Made by a program: the position numbers and the translations under genes. The notes beneath the pieces were generated by a model. That model had not been told where the DNA came from. It was given only the letters and a program-made list of their open reading frames with translations, and ran no database searches. A stretch of DNA of 22,500 bases, from NCBI GenBank assembly GCA_037179515.1, contig JAXCGZ010014090.1:1-22500 (forward strand), written 5' to 3'. Numbering within the stretch: the stretch's first letter is position 1; each line of letters opens with the position of its first letter. Positions 11,514 through 19,447 of this stretch are shown one piece after another. Source of the DNA: Halocaridina rubra (lineage: Eukaryota > Arthropoda > Malacostraca > Decapoda > Atyidae).

Positions 11514-12152
11514 AATGGCTGTGGCTACAAATCTCCACACAGATTCCTTGATGTTGAGATTAAAAATCTCATTGATATTGGAAAAAAATTTTGTTATCAC
11601 AATTGGTTCTTAAATATTTGCTTCAGTGTTGCAAGATGCCTATTCCTGTGAGGCCATGGAAGCTGGAGTTACCTTCAATATACGTAATTAACTATCATTA
11701 GGGCCTTTCATGTTCTTAATCGCAAATTATGACCTGCAAACATTGTACAACAGAAATACGATATACGACTACTCTGCCAGGCATATAATGCCCTTGTGAC
11801 ACCGGTTTGCTATGTTGTGATTTTAGTCTTAAGATGCTCCGAACACAGATTGGAATATACTTGAAATAAAAGTTGAAAAATATAATAAACATAAAGGAAA
11901 GAAACACTTGTTATAAAGGCAAAACTCCTAAGTACCACCTGAATCTAATAGGCTGTCATCTATTTAGTGGAAGAGCTTGAAACCTTTATTATCGTCATTG
12001 CTGGAGTCCCTCATATACTCGTAGGTAAATAATCATAGAATATCTGATACTCTCCATAACTGATATAGGGGAATTTGATTGCCATGAAAAGATAATATTT
12101 TCCATAATATCATATTTTTTTTAGGAGCAATATTTCTCTATCGTGACAAGGC
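11514..12152. other. Intron sequence, nothing recognised
   Basis: AT-rich sequence inside the acyltransferase intron. No convincing ORF, RNA gene or repeat was seen. It does not match the sequence right of the family 1 array at 4041, so the segmental duplication does not extend into it. Confidence 0.55.
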
Positions 12153-12427
<275 letters not shown>

Positions 12428-12443
12428 AGATCAGAATCCTTAC

Positions 12444-12607
12444 TCCATGACTTCTTGTAATGCATTTTGTACATCTGCTGGAATGATGGGGTGTTTGGAT
12501 TGCAGCCAAAGTGTTTGAGTGGTGTTCCAGCTTCCGTACATTCCTCCGATAGCCATGAGAATCTCCATATTCCCCAGAGGTCGAATGTATTCTCCTTTGT
12601 CCACCAT
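12444..12607 (-). CDS. Condensation/PapA5/AATase-like acyltransferase, first coding exon
   Basis: From the ATG at 12607-12605 the frame encodes 54 residues plus two bases (GA), beginning MVDKGEYIRPLGNMEILMAI. It then meets a donor (gtaagg, from 12443). The ATG has A at -3 and G at +4, and an in-frame TAG lies two codons upstream, which fixes the start. The two leftover bases join the single base at the start of exon 2 (8713) to make an Asp codon, and the frame then continues. The R-x-LG-x-x-E pattern near the N-terminus, followed by a strand-like segment ending in HPI, is what acyltransferases of the condensation/PapA5 type show before their helix 1. Without the splice the frame reaches a TAA one codon later. 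Evidence is internal: splice signals, phase match and family-like N-terminus. No transcript is available. Confidence 0.75.
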
Positions 12608-12813
12608 GATCTAATAATGCTTCACTGCTGTTAAAAAAAAATAATTGGTGACTGAAGAAAATATGTCGATACTGGTATAATTATTATTCTTCCATTTCAT
12701 TTTGTTAGGATTTTGGGAATGGCTTAGCTACTTAACTAGATTTTTCCTTTAACTAATGACCTCTTTTCTTAAATAAAATGATGCCTAATAGTTCTGTTGA
12801 TTTTACAAACTAC

Positions 12814-12867
12814 CTCTCCAATCAGTCGTTTTGTGCTGTGATGACTGACTATTAAGCTATTGATCAT
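12814..12867 (-). other. Candidate 5' untranslated exon of the acyltransferase gene
   Basis: A strong acceptor-like tract (ccccttttcccctcttctaccgttgcag) ends at 12868 and a donor (GAG|gtagtt) follows 54 nt later. A further acceptor-like sequence (tttttttaacag) lies at about 12628, just before the coding exon. This would make a small 5' UTR exon; it opens with an ATG, and that short frame would stop soon after splicing. It is based on splice-site appearance only. Confidence 0.25.
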
Positions 12868-12875
12868 CTGCAACG

Positions 12876-13360
12876 GTAGAAGAGGGGAAAAGGGGAGTGT
12901 TAAAAACACTTTGCTGTCCCAATGGATTTAGAGTTGCTCAGGAATATCAAAGTTCCATTCATGGAGCCATTTATAATTATGAAGGAGAGGAGGAGAGTTG
13001 TGTCCTTCATGTGGTAGGCCCTGTCATCTCAGCAAAGACATGAGTTACGTTTCAAGAGAGATGGAGTCAGGTATCATCCAGCAGTATCTCAGCAGCTACA
13101 GCACCTGGTCCCTACCGAAGATTAGAAAACACGACTTCACTTTCACCAGGTGGCTCGCGCACCTCCTGCACGAGATAAGAGGGAGGGGCTGGTGGCGTTT
13201 CTCAAGCTTTATCCTTGCCTAGTCAGCAACTTTTTGGAGTAGGTCATAAGATGTGTGAGCGTCTAGGTAGAACAATAGCTTTACAAACTTATAAGGTTTT
13301 AAGCACTTAAAAGTCTCGTAGTTACAATAAATATAACAATAATAAAAAAGATTTTTTTTA
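12876..13360. other. Upstream region of the acyltransferase, with a TATA-like site
   Basis: A TATAAAT lies on the minus strand at 12975-12969, and a slightly GC-richer patch with CpGs spans about 13000-13230. This is the expected side for the promoter. No clear initiator was found about 30 nt downstream. A 74-codon plus-strand frame (12998-13222) has no recognisable motif. The function is conjecture. Confidence 0.22.
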
Positions 13361-13364
13361 TGAT

Positions 13365-13490
13365 TGTGACACCAGGACGGGCCAAAAAAAATAATAAAAT
13401 AAAACAGCTCTCATCGGGCCTGGGCACGAAGAATACATAAAGTAAAGAGAAACAGAGGTGAACAGTGTAATGATTTGTCAGATGTGAAGG
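13365..13490 (-). mobile_element. Probable solo 3' tail of the jockey-like family
   Basis: The plus strand reads tgtgacaccaggacgggcc, an A-rich run, and then gcacgaagaatacataaag. The 3' UTR of the jockey-like remnant at about 5590-5660 has tgtgacaccgggacaggc, an A-rich run, and cacgaagaaaacattaag in the same order and spacing. This suggests a severely 5'-truncated second insertion. The borders are approximate. Confidence 0.42.
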
Positions 13491-13789
13491 GATATTAAAA
13501 GATGTGTGATGAATATCCAAGAATATTCAACGTAAATGTAGGCATAAAAAAAGAACCGTAACTGAAGGAAGACGTAACATCAAACTGTCCTGGACAGACC
13601 TATTTAAGTTTTTAAGTTGATTTCCTTGAAGTAGTACGAATATTGCAGATACGCATATGAATGGCTGCACACATCCATGCTTTAGCTATTTACATCCGCA
13701 TCAATGGTTAGATCTGCTTTGAAGGCAAATTTATCTAGTTTTTTTATATATTTACATTGCTGCTTAAATAGCAAATATGTAAACGCCAT
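13491..13789. other. Spacer, nothing recognised
   Basis: AT-rich sequence with no ORF, RNA gene or repeat that I can support. Confidence 0.5.
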
Positions 13790-14034
13790 ACCATAAGTAA
13801 ATCCTCTTATATTAACAAAATTAAAATAAGAATTAAGCGCAAAAAATGTGTTTTATCCACCAATTCCAATACCATAAGTAAATCCTCAGATATTAACACA
13901 TAATTAAAATAAGTCTTAAGCGCAAAAGTGGTGTTTTACACACCAATTCCAATACCATAAGTAAATCCTCAGATATTAACACAAAATTAAAATAAGTCTT
14001 AAGCGCAAAAATCGTGTTTTACCCACCAACTCCT
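13790..14034. repeat. Three-unit minisatellite, period about 81-83 bp
   Basis: Units start at 13790, 13871 and 13954, each with 'accataagtaaatcctc'. Each runs through 'taagcgcaaaa' and 'gtgtttta.ccaccaa.tcc'. Units 2 and 3 are closer to each other than to unit 1, which points to stepwise duplication. No coding role is seen. The units are too long and contiguous for a CRISPR array. Confidence 0.93.
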
Positions 14035-14107
14035 TCCCACCTTATTCCCTCCTCCCCTGAGTTTTTACCCTGAGCAGGGCTAATAGAGTGCCTTCGATGT
14101 CATCACT

Positions 14108-14210
14108 TCACACACACATACACATACACATACATTTACACAAACACACACGCATACACGTACACACACACAAACAAACACATACATACTCATACACGCA
14201 GACTCACACT
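14108..14210. repeat. Imperfect (CA)n tract
   Basis: A degenerate CA/CATA/CAAA tract of about 100 bp, about 50 bp before the truncated 5' end of the family 2 CR1 element. Confidence 0.85.
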
Positions 14211-14257
14211 TATGACATCTCTTAATAAATAGAGAGTACCACTCTCATATAACATCA

Positions 14258-15198
14258 GTGGTGTTGGTGGTGGTGTCGTTGTTCTTGCTGTTTGTGCCTG
14301 TGCTGGGGATTTGTCCTCGTCTGACGCAAGCAAACTCATTTTTAATTTAAGAAATGAGTTGGCCGCAGTCAGGCAGGAGGTCAGATCCTTAGCTGAGGAG
14401 AACAGGGATCTGAGAGGTAAAGTAGAGGTGTTAACCAGGAAGGGACAATTGAATAATGAAGACGACTGGAAAGTTGTGAATAAGGGTTCATGGTTCTTAA
14501 GAAAAATGATACTTTTAGACTACAGGTTGCTAATTCATTTAGTTCACTTAGAGATGAATGTGAGAGTGGCGGCAGTAATTCTTCAGGAACCATAGAGTCA
14601 GATAGGTGTACTAGCGATCGTAAAAATGGAAGTGGGAAAAGCTCTCAGGTCAAGAGCCTAGGTAAGTCTCCCAAGGTCGGAGTAACCCATCCTCCGGATA
14701 AGTCTCGTTCTTTGGTAATTGTAGGGGATTCACTATGCAGATATGTAGACAGGAAACTCAGGCATAGAGTTAGAGGAAAATATTTTTTTCCCTGGAGCAG
14801 GTATGAAGAAGGTGGGTGAGTCAATAAATATCTGGATTGAGAAAAAAGATGTTGTTTGTTTGATAGCTGGGGGAAATGACGTGCAGGATGGTAGAAGTGA
14901 AGAGCTGATTAGGTTGTATAGACAAGCCCTGGATAAGATCAGGAAAAGGGGTGCAGTTCCTGTGATGTGTGGTATTCTCCCTAGGCTTAGCCAAAGTTCA
15001 GAGTGGTGGTCTCGAGCTATAGGAGTAAATGCTAGGATGAAAGTCTTCTGTCGGGAGAATAATATAGGTTTTATAGACGGGTGGGATCACTTCACTAGTC
15101 GTAAGCATATGTATGCAAGGGATGGAGTGCATCTTTCTAATTCAGGTGTCTCGGTATTGGCTGGTATGATAGACAGAGAGGTAGGGGGGTTTTGTTAG
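14258..15198 (+). pseudogene. CR1 ORF1 (coiled coil + SGNH/GDSL esterase), copy 1, broken
   Basis: The frame has no ATG because of 5' truncation. It reads a Gly/Val-rich stretch, then a heptad-like helix (LRNELAAVRQEVRSLAEEN), a probable coiled coil. At 14490/14491 seven bases present in copy 2 are missing, shifting the frame. A seven-T run at 14783-14789 (six in copy 2) shifts it back. Between them lie a Ser/Lys-rich linker and GDSLCRY, the nucleophile block of SGNH hydrolases. After 14803 the frame carries GGNDVQ (the G-x-N-D block) and DGVHLS (the Asp/His block), ending at TAG 15196-15198. ORF1 proteins of some CR1-clade elements are known to carry such an esterase domain; the role in retrotransposition is not settled. 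This copy cannot make the full protein. Confidence 0.85.
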
Positions 15199-18100
15199 AC
15201 ACAAATAATGAAGTGAATAATACTTGTGCAGAGAAATTAGTCATCAAGGATTCAGTAACTAGTGGGTCAAATAACTGGGAGTCTAAGGATAAGAATAGCC
15301 ACAAGAAGGGTGAAGCTAGAGAAAGTTTAAAAGTATATTATACAAATAGCCGTAGTTTAGGTAACAAGATAGAAGAACTGAGAGCCATAGTATGTAGTGA
15401 GAGACCGGATATAATATGCATTAGTGAAAGTTGGATTAATTTAGAAAGCAAACACCTTAAAGCTGAGTACATAATTACAGGATATAAACTTTATAATGCT
15501 GATCGTAGTGCAGATAGAAGAGGGGGAGGGGTAATTATGTATATTAAAGATAGCCTCAGAAGCTGCATTAAGTCTGGAATTAAGACAAATCTAAATTCAG
15601 AAACCTTATGGGTTGAAATTAAAAATAATATAGAAAGTCTAGTTGTAGGAGTAGTCTACAGACCACCTGATCTAGACGATATGGAGTCGCAAGTTATATA
15701 CGATGAAATTTCTAAAGTGACCAGGTCAAATAGAGTTTGCATTGTAGGCGATTTTAATTTTAGACATATTAACTGGGAATCCATAACAGGTGATAGTAGC
15801 TCTAAGGAGTTTTTGGAAGTAGTAGAAGACAATTTCCTTTCTCAGCATGTACTTGAACCAACACGGGGGGTGAATACACTAGATTTAGTTCTTAGTAATA
15901 GAGAGAATATGGTTACAAATTTAGAAGTTGGTGAAAAATTGGGCAACAGTGACCATGATTCCATTAGATTTAACATAATTTTCAAGGAAACTAGAAAGGA
16001 AAATAAGAATATTGTTCCAAACTTTAGAGCAGGAGATTTTGAGGGCTTAAAAACTAAATTATCTAATGAGGTATGGGAAGGGATTTCTGGGGTACAGATG
16101 TGGGTAGTTAATCCAGCAGGTCAGGTCGCAGGTAGCGGATTACCCCAAAATTTGAGTACCACAAGCCAAGGATTATCACAAGATAAGATCAATACATTAA
16201 ATTCTCTCACAGGAAAGAACAGCAGTCAGTCAGTTAATATAAATTTGGATGAGGAATATAACAATTTTATCATGACTCTTAAGAATAGTCAGAGAGACTA
16301 TATTCCCATGAAACATTGCAGATCAAGAAAAAATTACCCTAAATGGATGAACAATAGAATAAAGAATCTTATAGGTATTAAAAGAGGAATATACAGGAAA
16401 CTAAAAAGAGGTGAAGAGCAGGTGAGGCAGCAATATATACAGTTAAACAGGGAAGTTAAAAAGATAGTTAGAGAGTCGAAAAGAAAATACGAAGTTAGAA
16501 TAGCAGGAGAAGCTAAAGAAAATCCTAAAGAATTTTATCAACATTATCAAACAAAATTTAAGGAAAAAGTCGGACCAATTGAAGTAGCCAATGGCCATAT
16601 CACAGATGACGATAAAGTGATGTGTACATGTTTAAATGATTATTTCTTATCTGTATTTACAAATGAAAACTTGGAAAATATTCCGGAAGTAGAATCCATT
16701 TACAGAGACAGTCCTGATAATATACTTAGTTCAATAAATATTACGAGAGAGGAGGTAATAAAAGAAATAGATAAATTAAAGGCTCATAAATCTCCGGGAC
16801 CTGATGGAATATATGCTAGAATATTAAAGGAATGCAAGGAAGAGCTTAGTTGTCCTCTAACTGCATTATTTAATAATTCAATAAAAATAGGATCGGTACC
16901 CATGGAGTGGAAATTGGCAGATGTGGTACCAATATTTAAAAAAGGAGAACGTGTTAAAAAGAATAATTATAGGCCGGTAAGTTTAACGTCAACAGTGGGT
17001 AAGATTCTAGAATCCATAATTGCAAATAAAATAAGGGCACATCTAGAATTACACAGACTGATAAAACTTTCACAACACGGGTTTCTTAAGGGTTTTTCGT
17101 GCCTTACAAACTTACTGTCTTTTTATTCAGAAGTTTACGAGGCAGTAGATTGTGGCAAAGAATATGATACAATATGTCTAGATTTTAGCAAAGCTTTTGA
17201 TAGAGTTCCTCACAAAAGATTAGTTAAAAAGCTGGAAGCTCATGGTATAGGAGGAGCTGTGCTCAGATGGATCAAACAATGGTTAAAAGACAGAAAACAG
17301 AGGGTTTGCATAAATGGAGAGAAATCGGAGTGGGGCTCGGTTACTAGCGGGGTACCACAAGGCTCGGTACTGGGTCCCCTATTATTCATCGTATATCTAA
17401 ATGATCTGGATTCGGATATCAGTAGTAACATAAGTAAATTCGCAGACGACACTAAAATAGGTAGAACTATAAATGGAAAAGAAGACATTCATGCTTTACA
17501 GGAAGATCTAAATAGATTATCTGAATGGTCGGACAAATGGCAAATGGAATTTAATGTTGAAAAATGTAAAGTAGTTAAAATGGGTACTATAAAAGACAAT
17601 ACTAGTTATAAGCTAAATAACCATGAAATCATGAGTTCTCAGTGTGAAAGGGATTTGGGAGTTCTTGTGAGTAGTAGTCTTAAGCCAAGAGAGCAATGCA
17701 CAGCAGTCAGAAATAAAGCAAACAGAATTTTAGGATTTATCTCAAGAAGCGTTAGCAATAGGACGGAAAAGGTTATTTTGCAGCTCTATCTTGCATTAGT
17801 TAGGCCCCATTTAGATTATGCTGTGCAATTCTGGTCACCCTATTATAGAATGGAAATTGAATCCTTGGAGAGAGTGCAGCGAAGAATGACCAAGATGATA
17901 CACAATATCAGAAATCTACCATATGAGGACAGATTAAAAAAACTTAATCTACATTCTCTAGAGAGGCGAAGAGTTAGGGGGGATATGATTGAAGTGTATA
18001 AATGGTTTAAAGGGATTAACAAGGGAGATATTAATAAAGTTTTAAAAATTCATGATCAAACCAGAACTCGTAATAATGGATTTAAGCTTGATAAATTTAG

Positions 18101-18248
18101 GTTCAGAAGGGAAATTGGTAAAAATTGGTTTGGTAATAGAGTAGCAGATGCATGGAACAAGCTTCCTAGTAGGATAGTAAATGCCAATACCTTAGACACC
18201 TTCAAATGTAGATTAGATAGACATATGACAGAGGTAGGTGGGGTATGA
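15192..18248 (+). CDS. CR1 ORF2: AP-like endonuclease + reverse transcriptase, apparently intact
   Basis: An uninterrupted frame of 1018 codons; it is open from 15141, so it overlaps the end of ORF1 by about 58 nt. Residue numbers count from 15192 (TTG); the true start is not fixed. The N-terminal apurinic/apyrimidinic-type endonuclease spans about residues 47-262, with N52, SESW (E79), VVYRPP, GDFN (D187, N189) and SDH (253-255) all present. It is expected to nick the target DNA. The reverse transcriptase spans about residues 520-790, with KSPGPD (S534), YRPVSLTS, QHGF, LDFSKAFD (D664), SGVPQGSVLGPLLF and FADD (750-753), so the catalytic aspartates are complete. The C-terminal CR1 domain follows (QRRMTK, then DRLKKLNL and RRRVRGDM). 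The length is usual for CR1 ORF2. No frameshift or stop was found, so the enzyme could be functional, although its own ORF1 is broken. Confidence 0.95.
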   Translation: MLDTNNEVNNTCAEKLVIKDSVTSGSNNWESKDKNSHKKGEARESLKVYYTNSRSLGNKIEELRAIVCSERPDIICISESWINLESKHLKAEYIITGYKLYNADRSADRRGGGVIMYIKDSLRSCIKSGIKTNLNSETLWVEIKNNIESLVVGVVYRPPDLDDMESQVIYDEISKVTRSNRVCIVGDFNFRHINWESITGDSSSKEFLEVVEDNFLSQHVLEPTRGVNTLDLVLSNRENMVTNLEVGEKLGNSDHDSIRFNIIFKETRKENKNIVPNFRAGDFEGLKTKLSNEVWEGISGVQMWVVNPAGQVAGSGLPQNLSTTSQGLSQDKINTLNSLTGKNSSQSVNINLDEEYNNFIMTLKNSQRDYIPMKHCRSRKNYPKWMNNRIKNLIGIKRGIYRKLKRGEEQVRQQYIQLNREVKKIVRESKRKYEVRIAGEAKENPKEFYQHYQTKFKEKVGPIEVANGHITDDDKVMCTCLNDYFLSVFTNENLENIPEVESIYRDSPDNILSSINITREEVIKEIDKLKAHKSPGPDGIYARILKECKEELSCPLTALFNNSIKIGSVPMEWKLADVVPIFKKGERVKKNNYRPVSLTSTVGKILESIIANKIRAHLELHRLIKLSQHGFLKGFSCLTNLLSFYSEVYEAVDCGKEYDTICLDFSKAFDRVPHKRLVKKLEAHGIGGAVLRWIKQWLKDRKQRVCINGEKSEWGSVTSGVPQGSVLGPLLFIVYLNDLDSDISSNISKFADDTKIGRTINGKEDIHALQEDLNRLSEWSDKWQMEFNVEKCKVVKMGTIKDNTSYKLNNHEIMSSQCERDLGVLVSSSLKPREQCTAVRNKANRILGFISRSVSNRTEKVILQLYLALVRPHLDYAVQFWSPYYRMEIESLERVQRRMTKMIHNIRNLPYEDRLKKLNLHSLERRRVRGDMIEVYKWFKGINKGDINKVLKIHDQTRTRNNGFKLDKFRFRREIGKNWFGNRVADAWNKLPSRIVNANTLDTFKCRLDRHMTEVGGV

Positions 18249-18411
18249 ATAGGTTAGTGCTTATTAGAAAAATCATAAAAAGAAAAACAGAATAAATAAG
18301 TAGAGTAGAATAGAATAGGTTAGACATGCTGAAAATACAATTCAAAAATGGAGCTGCCTCGTGTGTGCCAGTAGGCATGTTGCAGTGTCCTCTATTTAGT
18401 TCCTGAGTTCA
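18249..18411 (+). other. CR1 family 2, 3' UTR and tail of copy 1
   Basis: Purine-rich sequence (gtagaatagaataggttag) follows the stop. Then comes a block, gagctgcctcgtgtgtgcca at 18351-18370 and GTAGGC after it, which I associate with the 3' ends of CR1-like elements in crustaceans. The assignment is from general familiarity, not from a search. It ends in a possible short tail, gttcctgagttc (18400-18411). Confidence 0.5.
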
Positions 18412-18462
18412 TCCAGGGAGGACGTGCTTCCAGTAGCTCTAATCTTGACCAAACTTAGTACA

Positions 18463-19447
18463 ATGGAGAGTGGTGGTGTTCTTTGTGCTGGTGGTGTTAG
18501 TGGTAGTGGTGTTGGTGGTGGTGTCGTTGTTGGTGCTGTTTGTGGCTGTGCTGGGGATTTGTCCTCGTCTGACGCAAGCAAACTCATTTTTAATTTAAGA
18601 AATGAGTTGGCCGCAGTCAGGCAGGAGGTCAGATCCTTAGCCGAGGAGAACAGGGATCTGAGAGGTAAAGTAGAGGTGTTAACCAGGAAGGGTCGATTGA
18701 ATAATGAAGACGACTGGAAAGTTGTAAATAAGGGTTCAACGAAAATGGTTCTTAAGAAAAATGATACTTTTAGACTACAGGTTGCTAATTCATTTAGGTC
18801 ACTTAGAGATGAATGTGACACTGGGGGCAGAAATTCTTCAGGAACCATAGAGTCAGATAGGTGTACTAGCGATCGTAAAAATGGAAGTGGGAAAAGCTCT
18901 CAGGTCAAGAGCCTAGGTAAGTCTCCCAAGGTCGGAGTAACCCATCCTCCGGATAAGTCTCGTTCTTTGGTAATTGTAGGGGATTCACTATGCAGATATG
19001 TAGACAGGAAACTCAGGCATAGAGTTAGAGGAAAATATTTTTTCCCTGGAGCAGGTATGAAGAAGGTGGGTGAGTCAATAAATAGCTGGATTGAGAAAAA
19101 AGATGTTGTTTGTTTGATAGCTGGGGGAAATGACGTGCAGGATGGTAGAAGTGGATAGCTGATTAGGTTGTATAGACAAGCCCTGGATAAGATTAGGAAA
19201 AGGGGTGCAGTTCCTGTGATGTGTGGTATTCTCCCTAGGCTTAGCCAAAGTTCAGAGTGGTGGTCTCGAGCTATAGGAGTAAATGCTAGGATGAAAGTCT
19301 TCTGTCGGGAGAATAATATAGGTTTTATAGACGGGTGGGATCACTAGTCGTAAGCATATGTATGCAAGGGATGGAGTGCATCTTTCTAATTCAGGTGTCT
19401 CGGTATTGGCTGGTATGATAGACAGAGAGGTAGGGGGGTTTTGTTAG
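18463..19447 (+). pseudogene. CR1 ORF1 (coiled coil + SGNH/GDSL esterase), copy 2, nonsense and frameshift
   Basis: The start is the ATG at 18463 (A at -3, G at +4). The N-terminus is a Gly/Val-rich low-complexity run coded by GGT/GTT repeats, then the coiled-coil heptads, the Ser/Lys-rich linker and GDSL (G173, D174, S175 as putative nucleophile). GGND (N223) follows. The region that is frameshifted in copy 1 is in frame here. However, a TAG at 19156-19158 replaces a Glu codon soon after GGND, leaving 231 residues. Further on, one of two tandem TCACT units is lost (about 19341-19345), which shifts the rest. The DGVHLS block survives as sequence, but out of frame with the start. The equivalent of the normal stop is TAG at 19445-19447. 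Confidence 0.85.

Larger units (their letters stand above)
14258..18411 (+). mobile_element. CR1 family 2, copy 1 (5'-truncated, ORF2 intact)
   Basis: Alignment with copy 2 starts at about 14258 (ggtgttggtggtggtgtcg). The 5' UTR and the ORF1 start codon present in copy 2 are therefore missing. The order is ORF1 (coiled coil plus SGNH esterase), overlapping ORF2 (endonuclease plus reverse transcriptase), and a short 3' UTR. The right border with copy 2 is placed at about 18411, where a GTTCxTGAGTTC-like tail ends. That border is inferred, because no third copy is present to define it. Confidence 0.88.

Noticed and set aside
12998..13222. 74-codon plus-strand ORF with a CxxC start
   Set aside because: No recognisable domain, no splice or start support, and within the length expected by chance in a GC-richer patch.
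13790..14034. CRISPR-like array
   Set aside because: Three contiguous about 82-bp units with no unique spacers, in a eukaryotic setting: a minisatellite.
17240..17488. Antisense ORFs opposite the reverse transcriptases (also near 1585, 2560, 2703, 9895, 10032, 21525)
   Set aside because: They recur at the same relative place in each retrotransposon copy because the coding strand constrains them; they are shadows.
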